Assembly (NCBI RefSeq): GCF_013912375.1
Contig: NZ_JACETV010000004.1
Span: forward strand, 62,001-126,000
DNA from: Emticicia sp. BO119
Lineage (GTDB): Bacteria > Bacteroidota > Bacteroidia > Cytophagales > Spirosomataceae
DNA length: 64,000 nucleotides
Reading direction: 5' to 3'
Shown: positions 46,946 through 56,431 of the stretch, one piece after another
How positions within the stretch are numbered: position 1 is the first letter of the stretch
Layout: every line of letters begins with the position of its first letter
Made by a program: the position numbers and the translations under genes
Notes under the pieces: generated by a model
Databases searched by the model: none
Seen by the model: the letters and a program-made list of their open reading frames with translations, nothing else
What the model was told of the DNA's origin: nothing

Positions 46946-47967
46946 AACAACTCTCCCATTCTGTACTTGGGAAGGATATTCAGGTGCTTATATGCCTTTT
47001 CAGTAGCCTCTCTTCCGCGTGAAGTGCGTTTCAGATAGCCTTCTTGTATCAGAAATGGCTCATAAACCTCTTCTATGGTTTCAGCCTCTTCTCCTACTGC
47101 CGTTGCAATAGTTGATAAACCTACGGGGCCGCCTTTAAATTTCTCAATAATGGTTTGCAGAATACGGTTATCCATTTCGTCCAGGCCATCCTGATCAACA
47201 TCGAGGGCAGTTAGAGCTATTTCTGCAATCTCTAAAGTAATTTTCCCATTGCCTTTTACTTGTGCAAAATCACGGGTACGTCTCAGCAGGTTATTGGCGA
47301 TACGCGGCGTACCGCGGCTTCGGCGCGCTATTTCAAAAGCCCCTTCATCGCTGATAGGTGTATTTAATATGTAAGAAGAGCGTTTGATAATCTTAGAAAG
47401 TAATTCGGCATCATAATATTCCAGACGCGAATTAATCCCGAATCTGGCACGAAGCGGCGAGGTCAATAAACCCGCACGGGTGGTTGCGCCAATCAGTGTG
47501 AAGGGATTCAGACTAATCTGTACGCTTCGGGCATTAGGGCCGGAATCAAGCATGATGTCTATCTTGTAGTCTTCCATAGCTGAGTAAAGATACTCTTCCA
47601 CTATTGGGTTCAAACGATGGATTTCATCAATAAACAGTACATCAAATGTTTCAAGATTAGTTAGCAAACCAGCCAGATCACTCGGTTTGTCTAAAACCGG
47701 GCCAGATGTTATTTTAATATTGGTACCTAACTCATTAGAAATAATGTGCGAGAGTGTCGTTTTCCCTAAGCCTGGAGGGCCATGCAACAATACATGGTCG
47801 AGAGCCTCTTTTCTTTGTTTAGCCGCTAAAACAAAGATTTTAAGATTTTCAAGAATTTTATCCTGTCCTGTAAAGTCGTCAAACGAAAGAGGTCGAAGGG
47901 CTTTTTCTATTTCTTTTTCAATGGGCGATAGTCCATCGCTATCTCCTTTTATATAATCTTGTCGCAT
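46942..47967 (-). CDS. ruvB: Holliday junction branch migration helicase RuvB
   Basis: A 341-residue AAA+ motor: [23 protein letters not shown] at the start, Walker [14 protein letters not shown] (about 61-73), Walker [14 protein letters not shown], sensor 1 [22 protein letters not shown], and the C-terminal winged helix ending [12 protein letters not shown]. With RuvA it moves Holliday junctions during recombination. Not adjacent to ruvA or ruvC. Single gene. Confidence 0.97.
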   Translation of the reverse strand: MRQDYIKGDSDGLSPIEKEIEKALRPLSFDDFTGQDKILENLKIFVLAAKQRKEALDHVLLHGPPGLGKTTLSHIISNELGTNIKITSGPVLDKPSDLAGLLTNLETFDVLFIDEIHRLNPIVEEYLYSAMEDYKIDIMLDSGPNARSVQISLNPFTLIGATTRAGLLTSPLRARFGINSRLEYYDAELLSKIIKRSSYILNTPISDEGAFEIARRSRGTPRIANNLLRRTRDFAQVKGNGKITLEIAEIALTALDVDQDGLDEMDNRILQTIIEKFKGGPVGLSTIATAVGEEAETIEEVYEPFLIQEGYLKRTSRGREATEKAYKHLNILPKYRMGELF

Positions 47968-48136
47968 GAAATCTATGAGAAACCTCTCTTTTTATTTATC
48001 AAATATACAATCTTTTTAAGAGGTTTTTACATAAAAACCTCTTAAAGTATAACTATCTGATAATTTACAAATACTTCCGGTTACCCTTCAAAAGTAGAAA
48101 GTGAGAATAATAATCTATCCGTATTTTGAAGAAATC

Positions 48137-50812
48137 TTATTTTATTAGCAGAATCCCCCCTGTCTTGGTTATTTTCGGTCGCTCCGGAAAATACTCACTT
48201 TTATAACTTACCACAAAGGCATAGAGCATCGGTGCCATCAATTTACCTTTATAGGTGCCATCCCAGAGTTTATCAGGTTCAAACGATTCAAAAATTATTT
48301 CACCCCAGCGGTTATAAATCTTCAGGTCAAAATCTGTAATAAATTCATGTGGTAACTCAAATCTATCATTTTTCCCATCACCATTCGGGGTAAAGGCCTC
48401 GGGCACAAATAACTGTGGTTCGCACCCTTCTTTTACCACCACTTCATCTTTAACTTTACAGAATACAGGCGTACCACTCTGCAAAACAAATTTATTTGAT
48501 ACCGTAACACCATACGTTGCTAAAGCACTAATCGTAATTGTCGGAGTAGTTTCAGAAGTCGGAGTCCAGAGATACTGTGGATCAACGGTATTTGTTGCTT
48601 TGGGGTTTAAAACCTTGGTTAATCCCTTAAGTACACAAAGATAATCCTCATCAGGTAAGTTAGGAACAGGTGTTGGTTTAATATAAATTTCATCTGTTAC
48701 TACAAAGGTATTACATTTCTGTTTGAGGGCATTGCCTAAAAGTGGAATATTGACATTCTGGCTAAGCACCGTTTCTGAAAAAACATCTACGGTCATTATA
48801 ATCTTGTAGGTTCCTTCTTTTTCATAGATATGCGTAGGTTCTTTCCCGGTTCCGGTTGTACCATCGCCAAAATCCCAGTGTATTTCAGCTTTCATCGGGC
48901 TACATATCCCTTGTGTTGAAAACTTCGTGGGTTGGCCCTGACAAGTACCCTGATAAGTAGCACTTAGCCCTTCGCCATCCTGTTGTGGTTTGGCACGAAC
49001 CACATTCGGGAAACCGAAATGGCTCTCACCGATTACTTCTGCCCCAAAAACATTGCTGACAGGCACATATCCTACTATACTGGCTCCACCCAGTGCATCA
49101 GGTTGAGATATATAAGGAAGCAACGTCCGGCCATCTACTGCCATATAAATAGCTCCAACTGAATTGACCGGCCCCATTTGTAAAGCACCAAAGGTATAGG
49201 TAGCCGACTCATCGATTTTGATTTTCTCGGCAGTTATAACCGCCGGATCTTTGCGATTCAGATTCAGCTGATATAAATAAGATTTTACGCCAGTCGCCGG
49301 GTCTCCTCTTAAAGTAGTATATAGTAGCTGGGCATCATAAGAAAACTCAAGACCATATACCATCGGAGGTGCCGGAATTTTTAAATCAATCGTTACATTC
49401 AGTTTCAGGCTTCCGGTTTCAGGGTCTATGTCATATACCTCAATGAAGTTTTGCCCGTTTTTTACTATTGCCATTGCCAATTTATCCCCTAAGGGTGAGA
49501 TACGCATATAACCTGTGGCATCAGCATCATCTATTCCTAAAGCTTGTGTTCTCTCAGTAGTACCAGTAGAGTCAACTTTCAGTATTCTGAACTCATTGGT
49601 TTTACTATCGTGTGAATAAATATAATATCCTACTTCATTCCCGCTATCGTCAAAGGCTTTTCGGGTGGCAATCTGTGGAGCTGATGTAAAGCTTACAGGA
49701 ACATCTTTTTCTACTACTGCACCCTTCCCGTCATCGCGCCTCATGTCAACTACACTATATGACAACATCCCTGTTGTTTCATTTAAGGTATAGATATAAT
49801 ATAAATGATTGGGACACTCGTTACATGAGTTCTTCGGGATAATCAGGGATGATTGTATAGAAGTATTAGTACCCCCCAGGTCACTATTGGTTAACGGTGG
49901 AAAAAATGCCATTGGCTGGTCGTCGCTACCTCTGTAAATTTTCACGCCATCGGTATAGAAGACCAGATCTCCTTTAGAACCATATACCATAGCCGCACCT
50001 TCAGGTGAATCAATAGGGTTGTCTTTCGATGGTGTAACCGGAACATAGGTTGGGTCTTCTTCTTCAGGGTCTTCAAACAGGTCCCCATTATCCTCTAATG
50101 GGTCTCGTTCAATTGGTGTCGAAGGATTCAAACCAAATTCGAGCGTAGCACCCGTTCCAAAATACCATTTTTCACCGCCACCACTACTATTAGATTGTTG
50201 CAAACAGAATTTTATATTGATTTTTGCGGTTCGGGAACATTGACCTGAAGGATCAAAAACTTCTACTGAATAGCATCCGGCTTCTGTTACATCAATTGTC
50301 GGAGTTGTTTGTCCTTTCGGAAACCAGAGATATGTTACCCCTGGAGGTGGTGCTGAACCTTTGTAAGGGTCTAATCTGACCGTCTTGCCGTCGCATACTG
50401 TAGTATCAGCACTGATTTTATCGAAAAACTTAGGCTGTTGCGGGGGTTGACTAATAATAACCGTTTCGGTAACCGGGGCCTGCACAATACTATTGACAGT
50501 ACGGATAAGTGTAACGATATAAGTACCTGCCTGATCGTAGCTATGCTGTGGATTACGGGTAGTAGCAGGTGTACTCCCGTCGCCAAAATTCCATTCCCAG
50601 GCTGTTGCATCCGGGTTTGTATCAAAAAAAATTGTCGGCTCATTACAATCTGCACTCTGTGCCTGCCCATTAGGACCTGGAGGCATAGCAGGCATTTTCA
50701 TACATTTTTTACCACCTACAAAAAACTCCTGACAAAAGGATAAATAAGAAGTAAGGGATAATGTGGCCGCAATAAAAAAAATCCTTAGATTAGTACCAAT
50801 ACCACCCCACAT
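48137..50812 (-). CDS. PKD-domain protein with type B T9SS sorting (gliding motility-associated C-terminal) domain
   Basis: An 891-residue secreted protein. The signal region (FFIAATLSLTSYLSFCQ) is followed by a first PKD domain (about 60-115, WEWNFGDGSTPATTRNPQHSYDQAGTY), a beta-propeller-like middle (about 215-620), a second PKD (IHWDFGDGTTGTGKEPTHIYEKEGTYK, about 640-690) and a CHU_C/type B sorting domain at the end (FTPNGDGKNDRFELP...DLKIYNRWGEIIFES, WDGTYKGKLMAPMLYAFVV). Type B proteins are exported by T9SS and handled by a partner PorP/SprF barrel. Such a protein is encoded divergently 308 bp away, so the two probably act together. Confidence 0.93.
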   Translation of the reverse strand: MWGGIGTNLRIFFIAATLSLTSYLSFCQEFFVGGKKCMKMPAMPPGPNGQAQSADCNEPTIFFDTNPDATAWEWNFGDGSTPATTRNPQHSYDQAGTYIVTLIRTVNSIVQAPVTETVIISQPPQQPKFFDKISADTTVCDGKTVRLDPYKGSAPPPGVTYLWFPKGQTTPTIDVTEAGCYSVEVFDPSGQCSRTAKINIKFCLQQSNSSGGGEKWYFGTGATLEFGLNPSTPIERDPLEDNGDLFEDPEEEDPTYVPVTPSKDNPIDSPEGAAMVYGSKGDLVFYTDGVKIYRGSDDQPMAFFPPLTNSDLGGTNTSIQSSLIIPKNSCNECPNHLYYIYTLNETTGMLSYSVVDMRRDDGKGAVVEKDVPVSFTSAPQIATRKAFDDSGNEVGYYIYSHDSKTNEFRILKVDSTGTTERTQALGIDDADATGYMRISPLGDKLAMAIVKNGQNFIEVYDIDPETGSLKLNVTIDLKIPAPPMVYGLEFSYDAQLLYTTLRGDPATGVKSYLYQLNLNRKDPAVITAEKIKIDESATYTFGALQMGPVNSVGAIYMAVDGRTLLPYISQPDALGGASIVGYVPVSNVFGAEVIGESHFGFPNVVRAKPQQDGEGLSATYQGTCQGQPTKFSTQGICSPMKAEIHWDFGDGTTGTGKEPTHIYEKEGTYKIIMTVDVFSETVLSQNVNIPLLGNALKQKCNTFVVTDEIYIKPTPVPNLPDEDYLCVLKGLTKVLNPKATNTVDPQYLWTPTSETTPTITISALATYGVTVSNKFVLQSGTPVFCKVKDEVVVKEGCEPQLFVPEAFTPNGDGKNDRFELPHEFITDFDLKIYNRWGEIIFESFEPDKLWDGTYKGKLMAPMLYAFVVSYKSEYFPERPKITKTGGILLIK

Positions 50813-51120
50813 AGTTCGTTAAATATTATAAATACTAACTTATTAAAAATAAATCAAATTTTAAGTTTTTGCTTCTGAAAATTTTAACGAGAGATAAAAG
50901 AAAAATATTTGATATTCAAGCTTAAACATTTCGTTATCGGTCAAATATCTACATTTTTTAATGCCTTTACACCAAAAGCTATATGTATAACGTTATTTTG
51001 TGACCAAATGCTATAAAAACGTGTATCTTCGTATAAAAACCTTTTCGTAATAAAATAAAATGTGCTTTGGAATGAAATTTGCTTTAGAAATACATCATTA
51101 TCTCCTATAAAATATAGGCA
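50813..51120. other. 308-bp divergent promoter region of the PKD/PorP pair
   Basis: No gene. It holds a weak plus-strand promoter: TTTG (50997-51000) and TATCTTCG (51024-51031, one mismatch to TAnnTTTG) with a 23-bp spacer, 90 bp before the PorP/SprF start. Confidence 0.4.
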
Positions 51121-52170
51121 ATGGAAAAACTTTATTTACGAATTGTCCTTTTGTGCACTGTTTGCTTGAATAGCTTTGCACAAGACCCCCAGTTTTCGCA
51201 GTTTTATGCGGCTCCTTTATATCAGAATCCTGCTTTTGCAGGCGGAGCCTACGCACCCAGATTGATTGCCAACTATCGCAACCAATGGCCTTCTATAGAT
51301 GCTAACTTTGTTACAGCTTCTTTTTCTTTCGATCATTATATAGAAAAAATTAATAGTGGTTTTGGTATTTTAGCGACCAACGACTCGCAGGGTCCGGCCA
51401 GAATAAAAAGTACAGAAATCAGTGCGATTTATTCATATCAGGTAAAACTGAATGAGGAAAATTTCTTACGCCTGGGTGTGCAGGGAACCTACGCTAATAA
51501 GACTCTTAATTATCTGGGGCTTACTTTTGGCGATCAATATACCAATTCAGGATTTACAGGTTTACCTACCGATGACCCCCTCATAAAAGACCCAAAAAAT
51601 ATTAATCCTATTCAATATATAGATTATAGTGCCGGAGCACTATTTTATAATAGCAGGTCATGGTTGGGTGTATCTACAAATCACCTTACACAACCCTCAT
51701 TTACCTTCAATAGCACTCTTGGTGGAGAACAATCATTTGTACCCATGAAAATAAGTGTAAGTGGGGGGTTAAAAATACCATTAGATAATCCGTATTCAAA
51801 TGCTGCCAATGTCGACAGAGAATTTTCTGTTTCTCCTGCATTTCTCTATAAAAGACAAGGGAAATTCGATCAGTTGGATCTGGGCTTTTATGCTACTTAT
51901 TCACCACTTACTTTAGGATTATGGTATCGGGGTATTCCGATCAAGAAAAGAGATATTACCCGTACAAACCACGATGCCCTCATCTTTCTTGTTGGGGTAC
52001 GTCAGGATAACTTCTCAATCGGTTATAGTTACGATATAACTGTCTCGAGTTTAGGTATTTCAACGGGTGGTTCTCACGAGATTTCAATTGCTTATCAGTT
52101 TGACCCTGTTGAAAGGAAGCGGACAAGAAGCAAAAGAATCAAAAAGGAGTTATCTTGCCCTAAATTCTGA
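51121..52170 (+). CDS. PorP/SprF family type IX secretion membrane protein
   Basis: A 349-residue outer-membrane protein. Signal peptide (IVLLCTVCLNSFA), then the family-defining QDPQFSQFYAAPLYQNPAFAGGAYAPRLIANYRNQWPSI, a series of amphipathic beta strands, and the closing GGSHEISIAYQF. PorP/SprF proteins are 14-strand barrels that retain type B T9SS cargo at the surface; typically each is encoded beside a large cargo protein, here the divergent PKD protein. The short basic tail after the last strand (KRTRSKRIKKE) is unusual for a barrel terminus. Confidence 0.94.
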   Translation: MEKLYLRIVLLCTVCLNSFAQDPQFSQFYAAPLYQNPAFAGGAYAPRLIANYRNQWPSIDANFVTASFSFDHYIEKINSGFGILATNDSQGPARIKSTEISAIYSYQVKLNEENFLRLGVQGTYANKTLNYLGLTFGDQYTNSGFTGLPTDDPLIKDPKNINPIQYIDYSAGALFYNSRSWLGVSTNHLTQPSFTFNSTLGGEQSFVPMKISVSGGLKIPLDNPYSNAANVDREFSVSPAFLYKRQGKFDQLDLGFYATYSPLTLGLWYRGIPIKKRDITRTNHDALIFLVGVRQDNFSIGYSYDITVSSLGISTGGSHEISIAYQFDPVERKRTRSKRIKKELSCPKF

Positions 52171-52193
52171 TATTTAATTTTAATATATACCTA

Positions 52194-52226
52194 AAGAGCC
52201 TGAAATCTATCAGGCTCTTGTTTTTT
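52194..52226 (+). terminator. Terminator of the PorP/SprF gene
   Basis: AAGAGCCTGA and TCAGGCTCTT make a perfect 10-bp stem with a 6-nt loop, followed by TGTTTTTT. Confidence 0.88.
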
Positions 52227-52885
52227 AAGTTGGTTTATTATATTATCCTTTAAAATCAGTTTATTCTTCCGGTATAAAATAAAAATCAATCTTATTGTAA
52301 AACCCTTACAATCAATGTTTTTTGAAGAATCTGTTAATTCTGTATTTTTCTGCTAAGAATCTTACCTGGCTAATTTGCTTTTAACTCCATTGTATTTAAT
52401 CTTTTGTTATTGTGCAGGCTTATTTTCTTATACTTTGATTACGAGAATAATACAGTGTATATCTCTGAAGAAAGAATTGACTACCTGCCTAATTAAGAAA
52501 ATATCTAAAAGAAATACAGTTCAATCTTCTATTTAAAGGTTTTACATAAATCAGCAGCAATAGTAAATCAACTGTTGTCAAACCTCTATTAAAGTGAGAT
52601 AAAATTTATTTAATGGACAATAATTGTGCGATGGCGCAGGATTTATAATGGGTATCAAACTTCTTTGACTATTTGGGGTTTGCCTGGCAAACTACAATGA
52701 TACGAGAAATAAGCCTGGTGAATAGTAGGGGCAAATGCTATGAAAATCAACTGGTTTTTCTAAGTAAAAAGTCAAAAAATAAAAGAATATTTCGTTTTTT
52801 GATTAAATGGTTTGGTAAATCAATGCTTTTTTACAGTATATTGCAATATAATTCGAAACAAACCAAAAACAACTCTAAACATCGT
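52227..52885 (+). other. Long AT-rich leader region before the amino acid permease
   Basis: About 660 bp with no convincing gene. The permease frame is open back to a TTG at 52673, but the translation there is of noncoding type. The region probably contains the permease promoter and a long 5' leader; I found no recognisable riboswitch or clear TAnnTTTG box. Confidence 0.4.
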
Positions 52886-54364
52886 ATGGAAAACAGTATT
52901 TGGCGTAAGAAGCCAATGTCGGCTTATGAGGCTGACATTAAGAATAACCAACTCAAAAGGGTAATGGGTAAGTGGAGTCTTACCGCTATCGGGATTGGGG
53001 GTATTATCGGAGGAGGTATATTTGTATTAACAGGTACTGCTGCTCACTATCATGCCGGCCCGGCGTTAGCACTTTCATTTATTATAGCAGGTATTGGCTG
53101 CGTATTTGCCGCCCTTTGCTATTCCGAATTTGCCTCTATGCTTCCGGTTGAAGGTTCGGCCTATGCTTATGCCTATGGTACAATCGGTGAGCTTTTTGCA
53201 TGGATTATCGGGTGGGGTTTGATTCTCGAATATGCTATGGGTGCCATGACTGTTGCGGTGAGCTGGTCTGGGTACTTTAACAAATTAGTTCACTTATTCG
53301 GTATAGATATACCATTTTACTTAAGAAACGACCCTTGGTCGGCTGCAACCTATGCACAGGCCAATGGCCTTGATGCTCCTTCATTTGCACTCAACCTACC
53401 TGCTTTTGTTATTACCTGGGTAGTAACCTGGATTTTGGTTAAGGGTATTAAAGAAGCGGCTAACACTAATAACATGATTGTAATTTTAAAGGTAGCGGCC
53501 GTTATTTTTGTTATCATTGCAGGGGTTTTCTTTGTTAACTATGAAAACTGGAAACCATTTATACCTGAACCAACATTGGTTACACACGAAGATGGGATCG
53601 CTAAAGAAGCATATGGCTGGAAGGGTATTTTTAGTGGAGCTGCGGCTATTTTCTTTGCATACATTGGTTTTGATGTAGTTTCCACCTCAGCAGGCGAGGC
53701 TGTTAATCCTAAGAAAGATATACCATTTGCTATTATTGCATCTCTTCTGATCTGTACTGTTTTATATATTCTTGTATCATTGGTACTTACTGGTATGATG
53801 AATTATAAGGATATAACCGGAGATGCTTTGAAAGCTCCTGTTGCGATTGCATTTGATAAAGTAGGACAGCCCTGGGCTGTGTTCATTATTACCGCTGCTG
53901 CAACAGCTGGTTTGATTTCTGTAATGTTGGTGATGATGTTAGGACAAACCCGTGTTTTCTTAGGCATGGCAAAAGATGGTTTATTACCTAATTTCTTTAA
54001 AGAAGTACATCAAACCTGGCAAACCCCCTGGAAAAGCACACTTCTGGTTGGCTTAGTAGTTTCTTTAGTGGCATCTTTTACTCCTATTGGGATTTTAAGT
54101 GATATGACCAGCTTTGGTACTTTGTTTGCCTTTGCTATGGTTTGTTTAGCTGTATTGATTCTGCGCTATAGAGAACCAAACCGTGACAGACCATTCAAAA
54201 CCCCTATGGTCTATATAATTGGCCCATTAGGTATCGTTACTAACTTTGCTTTAATGGCTCTTTTAGATAGCAAAGCGCAAAAATTTGCTATCGGTTGGAT
54301 GTTAATCGGCTTCGTTGTTTATTTCATTTATAGCCGTAATAAAAGTAAGCTGAATGATCTGTAA
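52886..54364 (+). CDS. Amino acid permease, cationic amino acid transporter (CAT) type
   Basis: About 492 residues from the ATG at 52886 (MENSIWRKKPMSAYEADIKNN). An APC-superfamily transporter with 12 or more helices; helix 1 shows the unwound substrate site GIGGIIGGGIFVLTG, followed by CYSEFASMLPVEGSAYAYAYGTIGELFAWIIGWGLILEYAMG. FFAYIGFDVVSTSAGEAVNPKKDIPFAI and LGQTRVFLGMAKDGLLP are typical of the CAT/YfnA group. Substrate is probably a cationic or neutral amino acid. Single gene with its own terminator. Confidence 0.93.
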   Translation: MENSIWRKKPMSAYEADIKNNQLKRVMGKWSLTAIGIGGIIGGGIFVLTGTAAHYHAGPALALSFIIAGIGCVFAALCYSEFASMLPVEGSAYAYAYGTIGELFAWIIGWGLILEYAMGAMTVAVSWSGYFNKLVHLFGIDIPFYLRNDPWSAATYAQANGLDAPSFALNLPAFVITWVVTWILVKGIKEAANTNNMIVILKVAAVIFVIIAGVFFVNYENWKPFIPEPTLVTHEDGIAKEAYGWKGIFSGAAAIFFAYIGFDVVSTSAGEAVNPKKDIPFAIIASLLICTVLYILVSLVLTGMMNYKDITGDALKAPVAIAFDKVGQPWAVFIITAAATAGLISVMLVMMLGQTRVFLGMAKDGLLPNFFKEVHQTWQTPWKSTLLVGLVVSLVASFTPIGILSDMTSFGTLFAFAMVCLAVLILRYREPNRDRPFKTPMVYIIGPLGIVTNFALMALLDSKAQKFAIGWMLIGFVVYFIYSRNKSKLNDL

Positions 54365-54383
54365 ATAGAATAGTAAATATTAA

Positions 54384-54420
54384 AAGGCTTTCAACCAGTG
54401 GTTGAAAGCCTTTTTTTTTT
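54384..54420 (+). terminator. Terminator of the amino acid permease gene
   Basis: AAGGCTTTCAACCA and TGGTTGAAAGCCTT are perfectly complementary with one base between, followed by a run of T residues. Confidence 0.9.
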
Positions 54421-54513
54421 AGACTTGCGTATCTACCTTTGTACTTCATGCTTTTCTCTGCTTTCTCTTGAATAAGCAATTACCTTTCAACTGGCTTGAT
54501 ATATTAATTTATA

Positions 54514-56427
54514 ATGGTAAAATTTTTAAAGTGGGAAATCGACCGTTTCTGGTTAAAGTTTTTCTATGTTCTGTTTCTGATTATTTTAGTTTTCCCCTAT
54601 TACAGGATTTACGAGAATCCTGAAGGCGGTATTGATAATTCTTGGAGAATTGCTCTTGAATTAGCTAAGGCCAAAGGTTTAGTTTTCGGTCAGGATATTA
54701 TTTACACCTACGGGCCTTTAGGCTCTCTTACCCAGCGATTTGCCATTACCAGCACGCCTTTTGATTTTTTTCTTTTTGATTTTTTCTTCTTTTTAAATAT
54801 CGGAATTTTACTTTTCTTTTTATTGCCCAAACTCCTCAGACTGTATCAGCTACTAATTCATTTTGTTTTATTCTTTTTTATTTCTTCGATGTATGGCGAG
54901 TGGGTGCATTTTTTATTATTTTACTCGTCTATATTCTTAGGAGTAAGATTCTTGCAAATAAAAAATCATTGGCTTTTATCCTACTCTATTCTGGTTGGTA
55001 TTATTACTTTTTTTGTTAAAGCTAATTATGGCATTATCGCTATAGGGTTCATTGCTATATTAACGACCTACTCTTTTTTCACTAAACGTCTTACGTTTAC
55101 AGTATTTCTTTTCTATATAATAGGTAGTATGATAGCCTTGGCGTTGCTATCTTTTTGGCTCAAAACCGATTTATTACAATATTTTTATACAAGTATTAAA
55201 GTTATCAGTGGTTATAATGAGGCTCAGTCCTTGTTTCCCGAAAGTCGCTTACGCCTGGTAATTGCAGCTTTTCTGATTTGGGGAACACTTATCGGTTTAG
55301 GTATATTTTACGCTATCAAAAATCTTGTCCAAAACAAAAAACTGAGCTTATCATTAATAGATAATCTTTTTATCTGGGGGTGTAGTATTGTTATCTCTTT
55401 CATTTTGTTTAAATACGCTTTCGTTCGGGCAGATGACGGACATATTACGGCTTTTGTTAAACTGGCTAATTTGCCTTTATTACTCTTACCCTTTTTTACT
55501 ACCCACCGATTGCTTAAAATTGGTGGCTGGCTATTAATTGCATTAAATATTATTTCTTATTTGGTTTTCTATCAGCCCATTTTTGGGAGGGTTACTTTTT
55601 CGATACCAGACAACCTGCGCACCAAGACCTATATTTTTCCGCAATACTTTAAAGATATTTTTAATCTGCCTTGTTATAAAACCCATAAGACATATCCGGC
55701 TGATGTACTCACCAGAATAGGCAACAAAAGTGTTGATATTATTCCGAATGAAATATCTGAGATTTATTTTAACAGACTTAATTATAATCCCCGCCCGACA
55801 CTTCAATCGTATCAGGCGTATAATCAATATTTGGATAATAAGAATCGGGAGAAATATCTGTCAGCCACCGCTCCTGATTTTGTAGTATATGGCGTTGAAA
55901 GCACCGATAATAAATATGCCTGGGGAGACGAAACCCAAACGCTTTTAGCTTTACTACAACGTTATAAACCTGTTAAGATTTGGGGCAATCGCTTACTATT
56001 GCAAAAACAACCTTTCATTAAAACGCTGAAACAAATCAAAAATCAAAAGGTAAAATTACGTTTCGGCCAAGAATATAACATTCAGGCTGATACTTCTGTT
56101 AATACTATTAGTGTATTAAAAATAAAAACCGCCCGTACGTGGTTCGGTAAATTAATGAATTTGTTTTTTCAGCCTTCTCATTTCGCTATAACAATTACAA
56201 CGGAAGACGGGAAAATGGCGTCTTACAATAGTGTGTCAATTTTATTGGAGAAAGGTTTAATTATTAACTCTAAAATAGATAGTGTACAGGATACAAAGCA
56301 ATTTTTTGAATCTCCCTACATTAAAAATAAGATTGTAAAATCTATCAACATTCAGGAAGTTGTCAGAGGGCGTGCCGGATTTAAAGAGGATTTTGAGTTG
56401 GAACAAGTGTACTACGAAATGAAATAA
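54514..56427 (+). CDS. Polytopic membrane protein with YGPLG motif, GT-C-like
   Basis: A 637-residue protein. About eleven hydrophobic helices fill residues 15-355; the first periplasmic loop holds GGIDNSWRIALELAKAKGLVFGQDIIYTYGPLGSL, resembling a conserved loop of uncharacterised GT-C-like membrane proteins in several phyla (acidic-SW...G.D...TYGPLG). The C-terminal ~280 residues are soluble. A lipid-sugar-dependent glycosyltransferase is plausible but not shown; the aspartate in the loop could be the catalytic base. The secreted glycosidase-like gene begins 4 bp after its stop, so the two form an operon. Confidence 0.8.
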   Translation: MVKFLKWEIDRFWLKFFYVLFLIILVFPYYRIYENPEGGIDNSWRIALELAKAKGLVFGQDIIYTYGPLGSLTQRFAITSTPFDFFLFDFFFFLNIGILLFFLLPKLLRLYQLLIHFVLFFFISSMYGEWVHFLLFYSSIFLGVRFLQIKNHWLLSYSILVGIITFFVKANYGIIAIGFIAILTTYSFFTKRLTFTVFLFYIIGSMIALALLSFWLKTDLLQYFYTSIKVISGYNEAQSLFPESRLRLVIAAFLIWGTLIGLGIFYAIKNLVQNKKLSLSLIDNLFIWGCSIVISFILFKYAFVRADDGHITAFVKLANLPLLLLPFFTTHRLLKIGGWLLIALNIISYLVFYQPIFGRVTFSIPDNLRTKTYIFPQYFKDIFNLPCYKTHKTYPADVLTRIGNKSVDIIPNEISEIYFNRLNYNPRPTLQSYQAYNQYLDNKNREKYLSATAPDFVVYGVESTDNKYAWGDETQTLLALLQRYKPVKIWGNRLLLQKQPFIKTLKQIKNQKVKLRFGQEYNIQADTSVNTISVLKIKTARTWFGKLMNLFFQPSHFAITITTEDGKMASYNSVSILLEKGLIINSKIDSVQDTKQFFESPYIKNKIVKSINIQEVVRGRAGFKEDFELEQVYYEMK

Positions 56428-56431
56428 ATTT

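Noticed and set aside
52227-52885. Hidden small gene or riboswitch ahead of the amino acid permease
   Set aside because: I found no reading frame with plausible composition and no recognisable riboswitch core; only the long AT-rich spacer itself is certain.
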